Made by a program: the position numbers and the translations under genes | From: Curvibacter microcysteis | Lineage (GTDB): Bacteria > Pseudomonadota > Gammaproteobacteria > Burkholderiales > Burkholderiaceae_C | NCBI RefSeq assembly: GCF_028649455.1 | Contig: NZ_JAQSIO010000002.1 | Coordinates: 248,001-312,000, forward strand | Direction of reading: 5' to 3' | DNA: 64,000 nucleotides | Notes under the pieces: generated by a model | Databases searched by the model: none | Told to the model about the DNA's origin: nothing | What the model saw: the letters and a program-made list of their open reading frames with translations, nothing else | Shown: positions 20,494 through 29,531 of the stretch, piece after piece | Position numbering within the stretch: the stretch's first letter is position 1 | Layout of the letters: each line of letters starts with the position of its first letter

Positions 20494-21435
20494 TCAAGCC
20501 CGAGGCAACCAGGGCTCGCCCTGAAAGCGATCGCGCAAAAAATCAATCAGCAATCGAACACGGCGCGGCGTGCGCGCCTGCCAAGGCATCAGCCAGTGGA
20601 TGTCGGCGTCGGCCATGCTCCAGGCGGGCAAGACCTGTTCCAAACGCCCGTCCTGCAAAGCGCCCGCAATGTCCCAGCGGCTGCGCAGCATGATGCCCTG
20701 GCCTGCCAGACACCAGTCGCGCACCAGCTCACCGGAGTTGCTGCTCAGTGCACCGCTGACCGTGATGCGTTGCACCGCTTTGGTCCGGCCGCTCGGGTTG
20801 CTGTGCAGGGTCCAGTGGTCAAAGCGTTGGCTGGGATCGCCGCCGTTTTCGCGCACCACCAAGCACTGGTGCTGGCTCAGCTCGGCGGGCAGGGTGGGGC
20901 GCCCATGGCGCTGCAGGTAGGCGGGGGCCGCCACCAGCACGCGCTGGTTGCGTGCCAGGCGCTTGGCCACCCACTCGGAGGCCCGGTGGCCTGGCAAATT
21001 CCACAACCAGACGGCGCCGTCATAGCCCTCCACTGCCAGGTCGGGCAACTGCTCCATCAACTGAAGCTGAACCTGCACCCGAGGGTGGCGCGCCTGGAAC
21101 TCGGCCACAGCGGGGCCCAGCCACAGGCGACCAAAGCCAAAGGTGCCCGCCAGTCGGATCAGGCCGGTGGGCTCAGATTGGCGTTCGCGCAGCTCCGCCT
21201 CTGCGCGCTGAAAGCCCTGCAGCAGCTGGCTGGCGTGTTCGCACAAGGCCTCACCATCGGCCGTGGGGCTGACTTTGCGGGTGGTGCGCTGGAACAGCCT
21301 CAGCTTCAGCTCGCTCTCCAGCGCAGCCAGGCGTTTGGTCACGGCGGGGGGCGCCACATGCAAGGTCTTGGCGGCGGCGGTCAGGCTGCCGTGTTGGCGA
21401 ATGGCCAGCACCAGCTCCAGGTCGGCTCTCTCCAT
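20494..21435 (-). CDS. LysR family transcriptional regulator
   Basis: This 313-residue protein has a typical LysR helix-turn-helix (LVLAIRQHGSLTAAAKTLHVAPPAVTKRL is split across residues 8-36) and a periplasmic-binding-protein-like effector domain. It is divergent from the hydrolase and tartrate dehydrogenase genes, which makes these its likely targets. A 7-base inverted repeat lies 17 bases upstream of its start. DmlR/TtuA-type regulators control D-malate or tartrate dehydrogenase genes, and this one may belong to that type, but the effector is not known. Confidence 0.9.
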   Translation of the reverse strand: MERADLELVLAIRQHGSLTAAAKTLHVAPPAVTKRLAALESELKLRLFQRTTRKVSPTADGEALCEHASQLLQGFQRAEAELRERQSEPTGLIRLAGTFGFGRLWLGPAVAEFQARHPRVQVQLQLMEQLPDLAVEGYDGAVWLWNLPGHRASEWVAKRLARNQRVLVAAPAYLQRHGRPTLPAELSQHQCLVVRENGGDPSQRFDHWTLHSNPSGRTKAVQRITVSGALSSNSGELVRDWCLAGQGIMLRSRWDIAGALQDGRLEQVLPAWSMADADIHWLMPWQARTPRRVRLLIDFLRDRFQGEPWLPRA

Positions 21436-21451
21436 TTGTTTCCTTGGTGGA

Positions 21452-21473
21452 AATAATCGATTGCCTGATTATT
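21452..21473. promoter_or_regulatory. Probable LysR operator
   Basis: AATAATC (21452-21458) and GATTATT (21467-21473) form a perfect 7-base inverted repeat separated by 8 bases, in the divergent spacer between the LysR gene and the hydrolase gene. It contains the T-N11-A pattern expected of LysR sites. Confidence 0.6.
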
Positions 21474-21618
21474 GCTGGCTTCCGAGATAAGCTCGGCTCA
21501 CAACATCATTTGGAGACATGCCGAGGGACCCTTGTTGCGGGTTGGGGTGGGTGGGGCGTCGCGGCGCACCGGATGCCTTTCCTGCTTTGCCCAGCGCCCT
21601 CTGGCTTCAACACTGCCC

Positions 21619-22500
21619 ATGCTGAGTTCTTTTGCCACCGAGACCGTGCAGCGCCAGGGCCTGGCGCTGCACACCCGCCGCGCCGGCCAGGGGCCGGCCT
21701 TGCTGCTCTTGCATGGTCACCCGCAGACCCATGCCATGTGGCACCGCGTGGCCGAAGACCTGGCCCAGCGCTTCACCGTGGTGATGATGGATTTGCGCGG
21801 CTACGGCGATTCAGGTCGGCCTGAGCCCGATGCCTTGCACCTCAACCACTCTCGCCGTGCGATGGCCTTGGATGCGGTGGCGGTCATGCAGCACCATGGC
21901 TTTGAGCGCTTTCAGGTGCTGGCCCATGACCGGGGAGCCCGGGTGGCGCATCGTCTGGCGGCAGATCACGAGGCCCGCGTTGAGCGCCTCATGTTGCTGG
22001 ACATCGCGCCCACCCTGGCCATGTACGAACAGACAAGCGAGGCCTTTGCACGCGCCTACTGGCACTGGTTCTTCCTGATCCAGCCACCGCCGCTGCCCGA
22101 GGCCTTGATCGACAGCGACCCCGTGCGCTACCTGCACAACGTGATGGGCAAGCGACACGCCGGTTTGGCCGCGTTTGCGCCACCAGCGCTGGCCGAGTAC
22201 GAGCGCTGCATTCGACGGCCAGGCAGTGCGCAATCCATTTGCGAAGACTACCGGGCCAGCGCCGGTGTCGATCTTGAGCACGACCGCAGCGATGTCCAGG
22301 CCAAGCGCCGCTTGGAGCAGCCCTTGCGCGTGTTGTGGGGCGACAAGGGGGCGGTGGGTGCCAATTTTGATGTGTTGGGTTTGTGGCGCGAACGTGCGTT
22401 GACAGTGAGCGGGCGGGCCTTGCCCTGCGGTCACTACATCGCCGAAGAAGCGCCTGCCCTGTTGTTGCAAGAAGCGTTTGAATTTTTCAGGAGTGAATGA
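21619..22500 (+). CDS. Alpha/beta hydrolase, fluoroacetate/haloacetate dehalogenase-like
   Basis: This 293-residue protein has the oxyanion motif LLHGHPQTHAMW, the DLRGYGDS motif and the nucleophile motif AHDRGARVAHR. Counting from the ATG at 21619 the key residues fall at D104, R105, R108, D128, H149, W150, Y211 and H272. They match, almost number for number, the catalytic and fluoride-binding residues of the Burkholderia fluoroacetate dehalogenase (D104, R105, R108, D128, H149, W150, Y212, H271). That enzyme hydrolyses haloacetates to glycolate. Actual substrate here is inference. One base separates its stop from the start of the dehydrogenase gene downstream. Confidence 0.8.
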   Translation: MLSSFATETVQRQGLALHTRRAGQGPALLLLHGHPQTHAMWHRVAEDLAQRFTVVMMDLRGYGDSGRPEPDALHLNHSRRAMALDAVAVMQHHGFERFQVLAHDRGARVAHRLAADHEARVERLMLLDIAPTLAMYEQTSEAFARAYWHWFFLIQPPPLPEALIDSDPVRYLHNVMGKRHAGLAAFAPPALAEYERCIRRPGSAQSICEDYRASAGVDLEHDRSDVQAKRRLEQPLRVLWGDKGAVGANFDVLGLWRERALTVSGRALPCGHYIAEEAPALLLQEAFEFFRSE

Positions 22501-22501
22501 C

Positions 22502-23587
22502 ATGAGCCAGAAACGAATCGCCGTCATCGCCGGGGACGGCATCGGCAAGGAAGTGATGCCCGAAGGTCTGCGCGTGATGGACGCCGCCGCGCGCAAGTTC
22601 GGCATTGACCTGCACTTTGACCACTTCGATTTTTCGAGCTGGGACTACTGCGAAAAGCACGGCAAGATGCTGCCCGACAACTGGAAGGACCAGATTGGTG
22701 GCCATGACGCCATCTACTTTGGTGCCGTGGGCTGGCCCGAGAAAATTGCCGACCACGTCTCGCTGTGGGGCTCGCTGTTGTTGTTCCGTCGCGAGTTCGA
22801 CCAGTACATCAACCTGCGTCCGGCTCGCCTGATGCCCGGCATCATCGCCCCCGTGGTGCGACGCGATGGCTCGCCCCGATTGCCCGGCGAAATCGACATG
22901 TACATCGTGCGCGAAAACACCGAAGGCGAGTACTCCAGCATCGGCGGGCGCATGTTCCCAGGCACCGAGCGTGAGATCGTCATGCAAGAGACGGTGATGT
23001 CGCGCATTGGTGTGGACCGCGTGCTGAAGTTTGCGTTTGAACTGGCCCAGTCGCGCCCCAAGAAGCACCTGACCAGCGCCACCAAGTCCAATGGCATTGC
23101 CATCACCATGCCCTACTGGGACGAGCGTGTGGCGGAGATGGCCAAGGCCTACCCGGGTGTCAACGTCGACAAGTTCCACATCGACATCCTGACCGCCCAC
23201 TTTGTGCAGCGCCCCGACTTCTTTGACGTGGTGGTGGCCAGCAATTTGTTTGGCGACATCTTGAGCGATCTGGGCCCGGCTTGCACCGGCACCATTGGCA
23301 TCGCGCCCAGTGCCAACCTCAACCCCGATCGCAAGTTCCCGTCGCTGTTCGAGCCCGTCCATGGCTCGGCGCCGGACATCGCGGGTCAGAACATTGCCAA
23401 CCCCATTGGCCAGATTTGGTGTGGCGCCATGATGCTGGAATTCCTGGGACACAAGGACGCCCACGACGCAGTGCTGGCTGCGATTGAAAAGGTCTTGGAC
23501 CCCCAGAGCGGGGCTCCACGCACCCGCGACATCGGCGGCACGGCCAGCACCAGTGACCTGGGACGCGCCATCGCCGAAGTGTTGTAA
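22502..23587 (+). CDS. Tartrate / D-malate dehydrogenase family protein
   Basis: This 361-residue NAD-dependent enzyme belongs to the isopropylmalate/isocitrate dehydrogenase superfamily. It starts with IAVIAGDGIGKEVMPEG and carries DHVSLWGSLLLFRREFDQYI and NLRPARLMPG, the substrate-loop sequence of tartrate dehydrogenases and D-malate dehydrogenases rather than of LeuB. The Mg-binding segment LFGDILSDLGPACTGTIG and the NAD-site EPVHGSAPDIAG are intact. It probably oxidises a 2-hydroxy-dicarboxylate. It is translationally close to the upstream hydrolase gene and is likely controlled by the divergent LysR regulator. Confidence 0.9.
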   Translation: MSQKRIAVIAGDGIGKEVMPEGLRVMDAAARKFGIDLHFDHFDFSSWDYCEKHGKMLPDNWKDQIGGHDAIYFGAVGWPEKIADHVSLWGSLLLFRREFDQYINLRPARLMPGIIAPVVRRDGSPRLPGEIDMYIVRENTEGEYSSIGGRMFPGTEREIVMQETVMSRIGVDRVLKFAFELAQSRPKKHLTSATKSNGIAITMPYWDERVAEMAKAYPGVNVDKFHIDILTAHFVQRPDFFDVVVASNLFGDILSDLGPACTGTIGIAPSANLNPDRKFPSLFEPVHGSAPDIAGQNIANPIGQIWCGAMMLEFLGHKDAHDAVLAAIEKVLDPQSGAPRTRDIGGTASTSDLGRAIAEVL

Positions 23588-23730
23588 AGCGCAGGCCTGT
23601 CGGCTTGGTCTGTGCCCAGCTGTCACCTGGGTGCCAGGCTGGCCCTGCAAAAACTCCAGCACCAGCGCCAAAGTGGGCCTGAAAAAGGTCTAGAATCCGC
23701 GTCCGCGCTGTTGCAAAACAGCCCGTCATA

Positions 23731-23759
23731 TTGACACCGTGCAGGTCCATCGTTTTAAT
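23731..23759 (+). promoter_or_regulatory. Sigma-70 promoter upstream of hupB
   Basis: TTGACA (23731-23736) and TTTAAT (23754-23759) are spaced by exactly 17 bases. A start near 23766 gives a 5' leader of about 130 bases before the GTG of hupB. The rest of 23588-23895 shows no gene. Confidence 0.7.
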
Positions 23760-23895
23760 CGGTTCAGCAGTTGCAACTGCGACCAAGGCCTCCCGCCCAG
23801 CGGAAAAACACCATCCCAGGATGGCTCCGTTGAGGGGAGGCAAGATTTTTGATGAGACGCACAGATCAACACTATTTCTGAACGAGGGGCTCCTT

Positions 23896-24168
23896 GTGAA
23901 TAAGACCGAATTGATTGAGCACATTGCCAACAACGCCGACATCTCCAAGGCTGCTGCTGCACGCGCCCTGGAGTCGACGATCGAGGCTGTCAAGAAGACC
24001 CTGAAGAAGGGCGGCACGGTTTCGCTGGTTGGCTTTGGTACCTTTGCGGTGGGCAAGCGTGCTGCTCGCACGGGTCGCAACCCGCGCACCGGCGATACAA
24101 TCAAGATCAAGGCTGCTAAAGTCCCGAAGTTTCGTCCAGGCAAGGCATTGAAAGATGCTTTGAACTGA
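23896..24168 (+). CDS. hupB: DNA-binding protein HU-beta
   Basis: This 90-residue nucleoid protein starts at the GTG at 23896, with GAGGGG about 7 bases upstream; the frame to 23731 is not used. The sequence [18 protein letters not shown], the core [11 protein letters not shown] and the DNA-binding arm [14 protein letters not shown] are diagnostic of HU. It sits before tRNA-Val and ppiD, as in many proteobacteria where hupB and ppiD are neighbours. Confidence 0.96.
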   Translation: MNKTELIEHIANNADISKAAAARALESTIEAVKKTLKKGGTVSLVGFGTFAVGKRAARTGRNPRTGDTIKIKAAKVPKFRPGKALKDALN

Positions 24169-24183
24169 GATCCAGTTCAGGTG

Positions 24184-24259
24184 GGGTGCTTAGCTCAGTT
24201 GGTAGAGCAGCGCCCTTACAAGGCGCGGGTCGGCGGTTCGAGCCCGTCAGCACCCACCA
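24184..24259 (+). tRNA. tRNA-Val (TAC)
   Basis: A 76-base cloverleaf with a 7-base acceptor stem, D stem GCTC/GAGC, anticodon loop CTTACAA (anticodon TAC) and an encoded CCA end. It matches proteobacterial tRNA-Val closely. Confidence 0.97.
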
Positions 24260-24270
24260 CCACCGATGCA

Positions 24271-24301
24271 AAGGCGAACACATTGTTCGCCTTTTCTTTT
24301 T
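24271..24301 (+). terminator. Rho-independent terminator after tRNA-Val
   Basis: Perfect 9-base arms AAGGCGAAC (24271-24279) and GTTCGCCTT (24285-24293) around a 5-base loop are followed by a T-rich run. Confidence 0.9.
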
Positions 24302-24318
24302 GTCCTTGAAAGATCGCC

Positions 24319-26256
24319 ATGTTTGAGTCCATCCGCAAGCACTCGAAGATCGTCATGATCGTGCTGTTCTTGCTGATCATCCCTTCGTTTGTTCTGTTCG
24401 GTATCGATGGCTACAACCGTGCCATGGAAAAAGGCACTGCCGTGGCCAAGGTCGATGGGCACGACATCAGCCAAGGCGATTGGGACCTGGCCCATAAGAA
24501 CGAAGTTGAGCGCCTGCGCGCCCAAATGCCCAATATCGACGCCAAGCGCTTCGAGTCGTCCGAGGCCCGCTATGTGACGCTGGAGCGTCTGGTGCGTGAA
24601 AAAGTGTTGGCCGCCGCGTCCGCCTCCATGCACCTCGTCACCAGCGATCAAAAGCTGGCCCGCGCGCTGCAAGAAAACCCCACCATCGCGTCCTTGCGTC
24701 GCCCCGATGGCTCGTTGGACGTGGACCGTTATCGCCAATTGCTGGGCGCCCAAGGCATGACCCCCGAGATGTATGAGGCCGGCATGCGCGCCGACCTCTC
24801 GACACGCCAGGTGCTGTCCGGCATCAATGGCAGCGTGATCGCCCCTGCGGCCCAGGCCAATGTGGCGCTGGGCGCTTTCTTTGAGCGCCGCGAGATCCAG
24901 GTGGCGCAGTTTCGTCCGTCCGACTTTGCCTCGCGCGTGAACCCCAGCGAGGCGGAGCTGGACGCTTACTACAAGGCCAACACCAACCGCTTCCAATTGC
25001 CCGAGCGTGCCACGGTCGAGTACGTGGTGCTCGACATGGAAGCCGTCAAAAGCGGCATCAGCGTCAACGAAGGCGACCTCAAAACTTACTACGAGCAAAA
25101 CACCGCTCGACTGGCGGCCAAAGAGGAACGCCGTGCCAGCCACATCCTGATCACCGCAGCCAAGGATGCCCCGGCGGCGGAACGTGAAAAAGCCAAGGCC
25201 AAGGCCCAAGCCTTGCTGGCCGAAGTGCGCAAAGCGCCCAACACCTTTGCCGATGTGGCGCGCAAGAACTCGCAAGACCCCGGCTCGGCCCCCAAAGGCG
25301 GTGACTTGGACTTCTTCGCTCGAGGCGCCATGGTCAAGCCCTTCGAAGATGCTGCATTTGCCTTGAACAAGGGTGACATCAGCGACGTGGTGGAGTCTGA
25401 CTTTGGCTACCACATCATCAAGCTGGCCGACATCAAGACGCCGCGCCAAAAGAGCTTTGAAGAGCTGCGTCCTGAGCTGGAAGCCGACCTCAAGCAACAA
25501 CAAGCGCAACGCAAGTTTGCCGAAGTGGCTGACAGCTTCACCAACCTCGTGTACGAGCAGGCCGACAGCCTCAAGCCCGCCGCCGAGCGCCTGAAGTTGT
25601 CTGTTCGCACCTTCAAAGACCTGACCCGTGCTGGCGCCAACAACCTGCCTGGCGCACTGGCCAACCCCAAGATTTTGGAAGCCATCTTCTCGGCCGATTC
25701 GGTGAGCAAGAAGCGCAACACCGAAGCCGTCGAAGTGGGCCCCAGCCAGTTGGTGGCCGCTCGCATCACTGACTACACCCCGGCCCGCATCCAGCCCCTG
25801 GACGAAGTCAAGGCCAAGGTGCGTGAGTTGTTGGTGGCCGACCAGGCCGCTGCCTTGGCGCGCAAGGAAGGCGCCGACAAGCTCGCTCTGTGGAAGGCCA
25901 CGCCGGCATCGGCCAATCTGGCTGCTGCGGTGGTGATCTCGCGTGACGAAACCCAAAAGCAAGCGGCGCCGGTGGTGGACGCTGCGCTGCGCATCCGTGC
26001 CAGTGCCTTGCCGGCTTTCGTGGGGGTGGACCTCGGTTCGCAAGGCTATGCCGTGGTCCGTGTGACCAAGGTGGTGCCCCGCGCCGGTGTGGACGAAGCC
26101 CGAGCTCTGCAAGAGCGGGGTCAGTACGCTCAGTGGTGGGCCGCGGCTGAAACACGCGCCTACTATGAGTTCTTGGCCGACAAGTTCAAGGCCCAAATCA
26201 AGACGCCCAAGCCCGCTGCAAATTCTTCTGAAGAAAATTCGCAAATTGGTGGTTGA
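24319..26256 (+). CDS. ppiD: Peptidyl-prolyl isomerase / periplasmic chaperone PpiD
   Basis: This 645-residue protein has an N-terminal membrane anchor (about residues 12-34, [20 protein letters not shown]), a SurA-like N domain, and a parvulin domain near residues 265-370 with RASHILI and [19 protein letters not shown]. PpiD sits at the Sec translocon and assists folding of outer-membrane proteins. Length and architecture are normal. It begins right after the tRNA-Val terminator and ends 32 bases before tRNA-His. Confidence 0.93.
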   Translation: MFESIRKHSKIVMIVLFLLIIPSFVLFGIDGYNRAMEKGTAVAKVDGHDISQGDWDLAHKNEVERLRAQMPNIDAKRFESSEARYVTLERLVREKVLAAASASMHLVTSDQKLARALQENPTIASLRRPDGSLDVDRYRQLLGAQGMTPEMYEAGMRADLSTRQVLSGINGSVIAPAAQANVALGAFFERREIQVAQFRPSDFASRVNPSEAELDAYYKANTNRFQLPERATVEYVVLDMEAVKSGISVNEGDLKTYYEQNTARLAAKEERRASHILITAAKDAPAAEREKAKAKAQALLAEVRKAPNTFADVARKNSQDPGSAPKGGDLDFFARGAMVKPFEDAAFALNKGDISDVVESDFGYHIIKLADIKTPRQKSFEELRPELEADLKQQQAQRKFAEVADSFTNLVYEQADSLKPAAERLKLSVRTFKDLTRAGANNLPGALANPKILEAIFSADSVSKKRNTEAVEVGPSQLVAARITDYTPARIQPLDEVKAKVRELLVADQAAALARKEGADKLALWKATPASANLAAAVVISRDETQKQAAPVVDAALRIRASALPAFVGVDLGSQGYAVVRVTKVVPRAGVDEARALQERGQYAQWWAAAETRAYYEFLADKFKAQIKTPKPAANSSEENSQIGG

Positions 26257-26288
26257 GCCGAAAAAACGGTATATAATCTAGAGCTTGC

Positions 26289-26365
26289 GGTGGCTGTAGC
26301 TCAGTTGGTAGAGTCCAGGATTGTGATTCCTGTTGTCGTGGGTTCGAGCCCCATCAGCCACCCCA
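26289..26365 (+). tRNA. tRNA-His (GTG)
   Basis: A 77-base cloverleaf including the extra 5' G typical of tRNA-His, anticodon loop TTGTGAT (anticodon GTG) and an encoded CCA. The prophage integrase begins about 130 bases downstream, so the 3' part of this gene is the likely integration target; the gene itself remains complete. Confidence 0.97.
26330..26365. other. Inferred prophage attachment site (left end)
   Basis: A tyrosine-recombinase gene reading toward a tRNA 3' end is the usual arrangement for integration into that tRNA. The core would lie in the anticodon-to-CCA part of tRNA-His. A second copy was looked for to the right and is not present before 64000, so the right boundary is outside the window. 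Confidence 0.5.
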
Positions 26366-26447
26366 TCGAATACCTAAGAAAAACAATAACTTAGATACTG
26401 TCGATAACTCCCCGGGGAAGTTCCGGGGAAGAAATCGGAAGAACATA

Positions 26448-26485
26448 GCGGCGATCATCCTCCAAGGTGATCGCCGCTTTTGTTT
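26448..26485 (+). terminator. Rho-independent terminator after tRNA-His
   Basis: Perfect 10-base arms GCGGCGATCA (26448-26457) and TGATCGCCGC (26468-26477) are followed by TTTTGTTT. It lies just after the integrase stop on the opposite strand. Confidence 0.85.
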
Positions 26486-26493
26486 GTGCCGCT

Positions 26494-27669
26494 CTATCCT
26501 TGCGCCACTTTCTGTGGTGCATCGCTGCCCAAAGCGCTTTCTAGGCGGCCCATTTCCATCGCGTTTCGATCCCCGTCTATCCACTTGGCGTAGGTGCTCA
26601 GGAAGATGTCCACGCTGTGCCCAAGCTGTTTGGCGCAGAAGGCTGGATTCATCCCGGCCATCAGCATTGCGGTCGCGTAGGTGTGCCGCATGTTGTACGG
26701 TCGCCGGTAGCGAATCCCCAGGCGCTTCAGTGTCGGCGTCCAGTAGCTACGCCTGAAGGCGCGCTCATCGTCCCAGGCTTTGCCGTATCGAGGGTCTTGG
26801 AAGACCGTCGCACCGGCAGCCAATGTGTGTTGGCGCTGCCTGGCTAGAGCGGCCTTTGCGCGGCTGTTCAAGATCAGGGTTCGGGCCACGTTGGTCTTTG
26901 TCCTGTTTTTGTACTTTCCTCGCACCAAGGCTTCGGTGACTAGGACCGTGTCACTGGCTCGATCCACGTTTGACCAGGTCAAGCCGAAGATCTCCGAGGT
27001 TCGCATCCCGCTCCAAAACCAGAACTCAACCAAGTTGTGTACCTGACCAGGGTGATTCAGTAGCAGGGCGCCAATGATCCTCTCAGCCTCATCTCGCGTG
27101 AACGGGTCGGGGGGCTCCTTCTGGTGCTTTGCCCGTGGCACCTTCTCAACCGGGTTTGTCTCCAGCAGCCTGTCGGTGACGGCCATTTCGATTGCCTCGC
27201 GCAAGACGGAAACGTAGTTGTTCACCGTTTTGCCGGACAACGCGGGTCGACTGGCCAGAGCGATCAAGCAGTGGCTTGTGACCATGGCGCGTACGGCCAA
27301 ATCCCCCAGCTTGTGCCCCTGCTTATCGCAGGGGGCTGCTTTCCAGAACTTGATGGCGCTCTCATACCCTGCCCGGGTTGAGTCCTCAATGCGTTGGGCT
27401 GACAACCAGTGATCCAACTGTGCTGTAACAGTCATTGCAGTAGGTCCACTCTCATCCTCGGGGAAGAACTCCTTCATGCTGAAGGTTCCGAACCGAATTC
27501 GTGAGCGGATGTCGACCGCCATGCGTTCGGCGTACTTGATGTTCGCCGGAGTAGGGGGGATGGCTTCCCCGTTGATCTTGAGAGTCTTGCGCTGTTGCTT
27601 GCCGTCCAACATGAACGACAGGCGAATGCTGCTCTCCCGGATCTCTACACCAAGCCCGTTGCGACCCAT
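26494..27669 (-). CDS. int: Prophage tyrosine integrase
   Basis: This 391-residue site-specific recombinase has an N-terminal Min27/DUF3596-like arm-binding region (GVEIRESSIRLSFMLDGKQ), a SAM-like core-binding domain and a catalytic domain. The active-site residues are visible: Arg in WSGMRTSEIFGL, the box YNMRHTYATAML, and LGHSVDIFLSTYAKW with the nucleophilic Tyr. It reads toward tRNA-His. It overlaps the upstream excisionase-like gene by 25 bases and is the last gene of the leftward chain, so it depends on that transcript or on an internal promoter. Confidence 0.95.
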   Translation of the reverse strand: MGRNGLGVEIRESSIRLSFMLDGKQQRKTLKINGEAIPPTPANIKYAERMAVDIRSRIRFGTFSMKEFFPEDESGPTAMTVTAQLDHWLSAQRIEDSTRAGYESAIKFWKAAPCDKQGHKLGDLAVRAMVTSHCLIALASRPALSGKTVNNYVSVLREAIEMAVTDRLLETNPVEKVPRAKHQKEPPDPFTRDEAERIIGALLLNHPGQVHNLVEFWFWSGMRTSEIFGLTWSNVDRASDTVLVTEALVRGKYKNRTKTNVARTLILNSRAKAALARQRQHTLAAGATVFQDPRYGKAWDDERAFRRSYWTPTLKRLGIRYRRPYNMRHTYATAMLMAGMNPAFCAKQLGHSVDIFLSTYAKWIDGDRNAMEMGRLESALGSDAPQKVAQG

Positions 27670-27962
27670 TTTTCATACCCTTTGAGCGAGACATAGACAC
27701 GCCCAGCACGGCGTTGGTATTGACGACCCTCGGTCCACTTTCCTTCATGAATCATGTTTCGGACTGCAGAAGCCGTGAGGCCCGAGATTGCCGCGAACAG
27801 GTCGATCGTGACGTATTCAGCGGTACGCACTTGGACCACCATCTGTTCGTCGTTGGCCGGCGCATGACTTGCATGACCAGATCCAACGTTACGAATGGGC
27901 TGGCTTGGCAGCAGGGCGATGTCGAATGCATCAACTGGATGGCTAGTACGCTGGCGCTTCAT
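27645..27962 (-). CDS. Putative excisionase (DUF1233-like, HTH)
   Basis: This 105-residue protein has a C-terminal half (YVTIDLFAAISGLTASAVRN ... GRVYVSLKGYEKWVATG) typical of small winged-helix excisionases of the DUF1233 type. The first 40 residues are poorly conserved-looking. The start at 27962 is supported by a 4-base ATGA overlap with the upstream gene. It overlaps int, as excisionase genes often do, and probably sets the direction of recombination. Confidence 0.75.
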   Translation of the reverse strand: MKRQRTSHPVDAFDIALLPSQPIRNVGSGHASHAPANDEQMVVQVRTAEYVTIDLFAAISGLTASAVRNMIHEGKWTEGRQYQRRAGRVYVSLKGYEKWVATGLV

Positions 27963-28492
27963 TGGCTACCTCCCGCAGTCTGTGCCATGGACTTATAGAG
28001 CGCTAGCTCCATGTCGGCCAGGCACTTGGGGCCAATGCTACGTGCCACGCTGTAGATTGCTGCCAGAAGGTGTTCGGGCGATGGTCCTGTTGATGACTGT
28101 GTCGCCTGTAAGGCCTGTGAGGCTTGATCGTTATCTCGTATCGCCTGGGCAATAAGGTCAAGCAAGACTCGATCGTGCCCTGAGGACCATTTCGATAGAT
28201 CTTCGCTTTCGATCATCGCTGCAGCGTGGTGCAACAACCTGATTGTTTGAGGATCGTATTTGGCAATTGGCTCCGATCGATCAGCGGCCATTGCTGCGTC
28301 GATGTTCTGGTCACAAGTGCCTCCAACCGGCACGTTGCTTGGCCAGCGAAACACCAGTACGGTTTCGCCTTGCCAATCGAAGTCTGCCGCCAGAAAACGA
28401 GACGAAAGCCACTTGTAGCGGCGATCGTTAGCGATCTGGGACACGGCTGCTGTTGGTGAAAACTGATCGCCCGAGTTGGATTCACCGGTCAT
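27959..28492 (-). CDS. Unrecognised prophage protein, 177 aa
   Basis: No family was recognised. The N-terminal part contains FDWQGETVLVFRWPSNVP; the rest is largely helical (RLLHHAAAMIESEDLSKWS, HDRVLLDLIAQAIRDN). There is no signal peptide or membrane segment. It overlaps both neighbours by 4 bases (ATGA), so it is translationally coupled in the leftward chain that ends in int. Confidence 0.75.
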   Translation of the reverse strand: MTGESNSGDQFSPTAAVSQIANDRRYKWLSSRFLAADFDWQGETVLVFRWPSNVPVGGTCDQNIDAAMAADRSEPIAKYDPQTIRLLHHAAAMIESEDLSKWSSGHDRVLLDLIAQAIRDNDQASQALQATQSSTGPSPEHLLAAIYSVARSIGPKCLADMELALYKSMAQTAGGSQ

Positions 28493-29022
28493 GCTGAACC
28501 GCCTTTCTTGGCGAATTTGGACAAAATTTCTTCGGTCTTGAGTGACGCCTCAACGACGTCCAAGTGACGGCTATCCCGGATCGATGTCACTACCTGGCCG
28601 AGCCCCCCTAGCGTCGCACCCGCAGATGCCATGGCGAGCAGCTGCCCTGCTTCATCCTTGTCACCTTCAAATTTCCGTTCCAGCGTCCAAATAAAGTCGA
28701 AGTAGCACCAAGCAGCTACGTCAAGTGTGGTGGGGCGGTAACTCGGGTCACTTGTGGCATCAAGAAAGGCAATGTGTGCATCCTGCGCATCGCGGTAGCT
28801 TGCAAATACCTGTTGCAGGAAGCTGCGGGCAAATCCCACCATTCGGCGTATTTCAAGGAACGTCTCCACCTGCTCCAAGCGGGTAGTGATGATGGGCCCC
28901 GAAAATCCGCGAAAGTTGACATCAGCGGGCTTCACTCCGAACTCTGGAATTCGAAAGTAGTTGTCCGGATTGAGGCGGTCATGCTCCCATTCGCCCCAGG
29001 GTTGATCAGGTGCCGAGGTCAT
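28489..29022 (-). CDS. Unrecognised prophage protein, 177 aa
   Basis: No family was recognised. It is a soluble, mostly helical protein with aromatic-rich stretches (LDVAAWCYFDFIWTLERKF) and a glycine-rich patch (MASAGATLGGLGQVVTS). The length is identical to the next gene downstream but the sequences are not obviously related. It is joined to both neighbours by 4-base overlaps. Confidence 0.75.
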   Translation of the reverse strand: MTSAPDQPWGEWEHDRLNPDNYFRIPEFGVKPADVNFRGFSGPIITTRLEQVETFLEIRRMVGFARSFLQQVFASYRDAQDAHIAFLDATSDPSYRPTTLDVAAWCYFDFIWTLERKFEGDKDEAGQLLAMASAGATLGGLGQVVTSIRDSRHLDVVEASLKTEEILSKFAKKGGSA

Positions 29023-29531
29023 GCCGCCGCCTTTCGAATATTCACTTGATTCGTCATGGCCGTCATGGCGCTCTCAATGTTGCTGCAGGCGGCATCGAAG
29101 TACGCGCAGTACCAGTCTTGACTCCACCGCCATTCATAGTCATCGGCGATCTGGAGGTGCTCAATCAGCTGTAGCAGCGAGAGAGCTTGTTCGACGTTGA
29201 GGCGCAACTGATCGGGCGTCTCACTGTGATACTGGACCATCGTATTCACGCCCGCCATCAGCTTCACTGCTGCCTGCAGACTGCCGAACAGCCCATTCAC
29301 ATGGGTCGGATCTTTGATGTTCGCGTCGCCGCCAAAGACATGAACAAGGCATCGAACAACTGCCTCGGCTCGGTACAAGGCGGCATGAATCTTGTCGTAC
29401 TCATCCATGGTCATGAAGCACTCGGTTGGCGGCTTGTTCCCGCCTCCGCCAAAGGCAGCTTCGTTCGCTGGTGCGACAGTTGGACCGACCACGCTAGCCG
29501 TGACTGGCTTGGATTTCGTTGTTGCGCTCAT
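29019..29531 (-). CDS. Unrecognised prophage protein, 170 aa
   Basis: No family was recognised. After a low-complexity first 35 residues (Thr/Val/Ala, then GGGGNKPP), the protein is helical with MDEYDKIHAALYRAEAVVRC and a long amphipathic region LRLNVEQALSLLQLIEHLQI. Trp and Tyr are frequent in YEWRWSQDWYCAYFDAACS. It is coupled by 4-base overlaps to the genes on either side. Confidence 0.75.
   Translation of the reverse strand: MSATTKSKPVTASVVGPTVAPANEAAFGGGGNKPPTECFMTMDEYDKIHAALYRAEAVVRCLVHVFGGDANIKDPTHVNGLFGSLQAAVKLMAGVNTMVQYHSETPDQLRLNVEQALSLLQLIEHLQIADDYEWRWSQDWYCAYFDAACSNIESAMTAMTNQVNIRKAAA

Noticed and set aside
17805-20546. Upstream continuation of the EarP frame (1281 codons in all)
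   Set aside because: It is antisense to uvrC and pgsA; the EarP homology begins at the ATG at 17804.
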